This document shows positions 6,422 through 7,190 of a stretch of DNA of 7,190 bases, piece after piece (positions within the stretch are counted from its first letter, which is position 1; each line of letters opens with the position of its first letter). The DNA is from Spirochaetales bacterium (lineage in GTDB: Bacteria; Spirochaetota; Spirochaetia; Treponematales; Rectinemataceae), in the NCBI GenBank assembly GCA_015657395.1, contig JADLKI010000006.1, positions 51,438-58,627 of the forward strand. Reading direction: 5' to 3'. The notes under the pieces are model-generated. The model had not been told where the DNA came from. It did no database searches and saw nothing but the letters and a program-made list of their open reading frames with translations. The translations under genes and the position numbers were made by a program.

Positions 6422-6550
6422 GAGCCAATTTCAAAAGTCGGTTCCTTTTGAAATTGGCTTTGCATTTGCTCCGGTTTCGTTGAAACCGTACGCAAATGCT
6501 ACAATAAAAGGTTGCTCTTTCAAAACTCGTCCGACTTTTGAAAGAACCTC
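6422..6550. repeat. 129-bp REP-doublet / MITE-like element with inverted ends
   Basis: The ends are inverted copies: 6422-6441 and the complement of 6531-6550 agree at 16 of 20 positions, with 13 continuous bases TTTCAAAAGTCGG. The element holds three hairpins. The left one is a perfect 15-bp stem, 6423-6437 with 6445-6459, and a 7-nt loop. The middle one pairs GCATTTGC (6462-6469) with GCAAATGC (6492-6499) and CGGTTTC (6472-6478) with GAAACCG (6482-6488). The right one pairs CTTTCAAAA (6517-6525) with TTTTGAAAG (6536-6544). A single related unit is found at 1523-1561. No coding capacity is seen. It lies between the divergent arg and right-hand promoters. Confidence 0.75.
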
Positions 6551-6551
6551 A

Positions 6552-6579
6552 TTGAAAAATCTTCTCGAGAACGTATACA
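6552..6579 (+). promoter_or_regulatory. candidate promoter for the right-hand gene
   Basis: TTGAAA (6552-6557) and TATACA (6574-6579) are 16 nt apart; TACATT (6576-6581) is an alternative -10 with 18-nt spacing. It begins right after the repeat element and about 40 nt before the gene's start codon. Confidence 0.5.
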
Positions 6580-6618
6580 TTACTAAGTTAATTAAGCGAG
6601 CTTAAGGAGGTTTGCTTT

Positions 6619-7190
6619 ATGGCAAACGAAAAATACCTCTACATGATCGTTCATCCGAATCATTCCCTCATCGCATCACAGCTCGAGCCCGAGCATTTCA
6701 TAAAGCACTATGTCCAGGGTTCCACCCGGTATTTCGAAGGCAGACTAGTCTTCGTCGAAATCGATCCCGAATTCAGACATCCCTATTTCGACATCGACAC
6801 CGCCTATGCCGAACTCAAGCCCCACGAAGACGGCAGGCCCAAGGCCACCAAATTCATCAAGAGCTACCGCGTACTGGAGCACATGGACTACAGCGCGTTC
6901 GGCAAACTCTACATCAGCGACTCTGTCGGCGATTACATCGAGCTCGAGTCAAAACCCTACGAACCTTCGATCGACATCGACGAGTTCCGGATAATGCTCG
7001 AGGTCAGCCCTCTGCGTTTTATCGTGCTCACCAAGCTCAACTGCTACGATTTCGGACAATTCATCACCGATCCGCGCAATTCAAAGGGCGCTCCCAAAAT
7101 GGCCTTCACGATCCTCGAGATGGACACCCAGGAATTTTTGAAAGAGTACGAGGAAAACCCACTGATCCACTCCTACGTCCCGGGCATACA
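6619..7190 (+). CDS. hypothetical protein, partial at 3' end
   Basis: An open frame of 190 codons continues past the right edge. The ATG at 6619 is 8 nt after AAGGAGG (6604-6610), so start and strand are secure. The product begins MANEKYLYMIVHPNHSLIAS and is hydrophilic and acidic, with many aromatic residues. It has no signal peptide, membrane segment or nucleotide-binding motif in the visible part. Segments such as GSTRYFEGRLVFVEIDPEF, PHEDGRPKATKFIKSYRVLEH and SPLRFIVLTKLNCYDFGQF look like a well-folded soluble domain, but I do not recognise the family. Codon usage is rich in C-ending codons, like the arg operon and unlike the left-end genes, so it is probably native. It is transcribed divergently from argC; nothing links it to arginine metabolism. 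Confidence 0.85.
   Translation, partial: MANEKYLYMIVHPNHSLIASQLEPEHFIKHYVQGSTRYFEGRLVFVEIDPEFRHPYFDIDTAYAELKPHEDGRPKATKFIKSYRVLEHMDYSAFGKLYISDSVGDYIELESKPYEPSIDIDEFRIMLEVSPLRFIVLTKLNCYDFGQFITDPRNSKGAPKMAFTILEMDTQEFLKEYEENPLIHSYVPGI

Noticed and set aside
6422..6550. CRISPR array from the repeated TTTCAAAAGTCGG units
   Set aside because: Units are inverted, unequally spaced and diverged, with hairpins in place of spacers and no cas genes.

Overview
The window is bacterial. Its core is a compact minus-strand arginine-biosynthesis operon, argC-argJ-argB-argD, reading from about 6341 down to 1815. The protein-coding part of the operon is GC-rich. The left end (1 to about 1520) is clearly poorer in GC and carries accessory genes, which suggests an acquired segment next to a housekeeping operon. 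The species cannot be named from the sequence. A spirochaete-like host is a weak guess, based only on the general look of the repeats and of the right-hand hypothetical gene.

Left region (1-1400, minus strand): a partial gene for an AlbA_2 (Schlafen-like) plus GHKL-type ATP-binding protein of the COG2865 kind runs off the left edge. Just upstream, overlapping its start, is a short relic of a RhuM-family gene. In it the N-terminus has been joined to a piece of the C-terminal part by an internal deletion. Region 1401-1814 is non-coding. It holds one copy of a palindromic repeat, two further palindromes and the rho-independent terminator of the arg operon.

Central region (1815-6376, minus strand): the genes encode N-acetyl-gamma-glutamyl-phosphate reductase, ornithine acetyltransferase (ArgJ, acetyl-recycling pathway), N-acetylglutamate kinase and acetylornithine aminotransferase. 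Together they take glutamate to ornithine. Spacing is tight, and argB/argD overlap by ATGA. argB is split by a single missing base near 3346. The operon has a TTGACA promoter whose -10 lies inside a good match to an ArgR operator. Between the promoter and argC is a leader of about 200 nt. It contains a 36-codon ORF with a strong ribosome binding site, 8 arginine codons and an Arg-Arg-Arg-stop ending. This looks like an arginine-sensing leader peptide and is the most interesting feature here. A structure that could hide the argC ribosome binding site follows it.

Right region (6377-7190): the divergent intergenic space holds a 129-bp element with inverted ends and three hairpins (REP doublet/BIME/MITE-like). 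Its repeat unit recurs at 1523 on the other side of the operon. A plus-strand promoter and strong Shine-Dalgarno then lead into a hypothetical protein gene that is cut off by the right edge.
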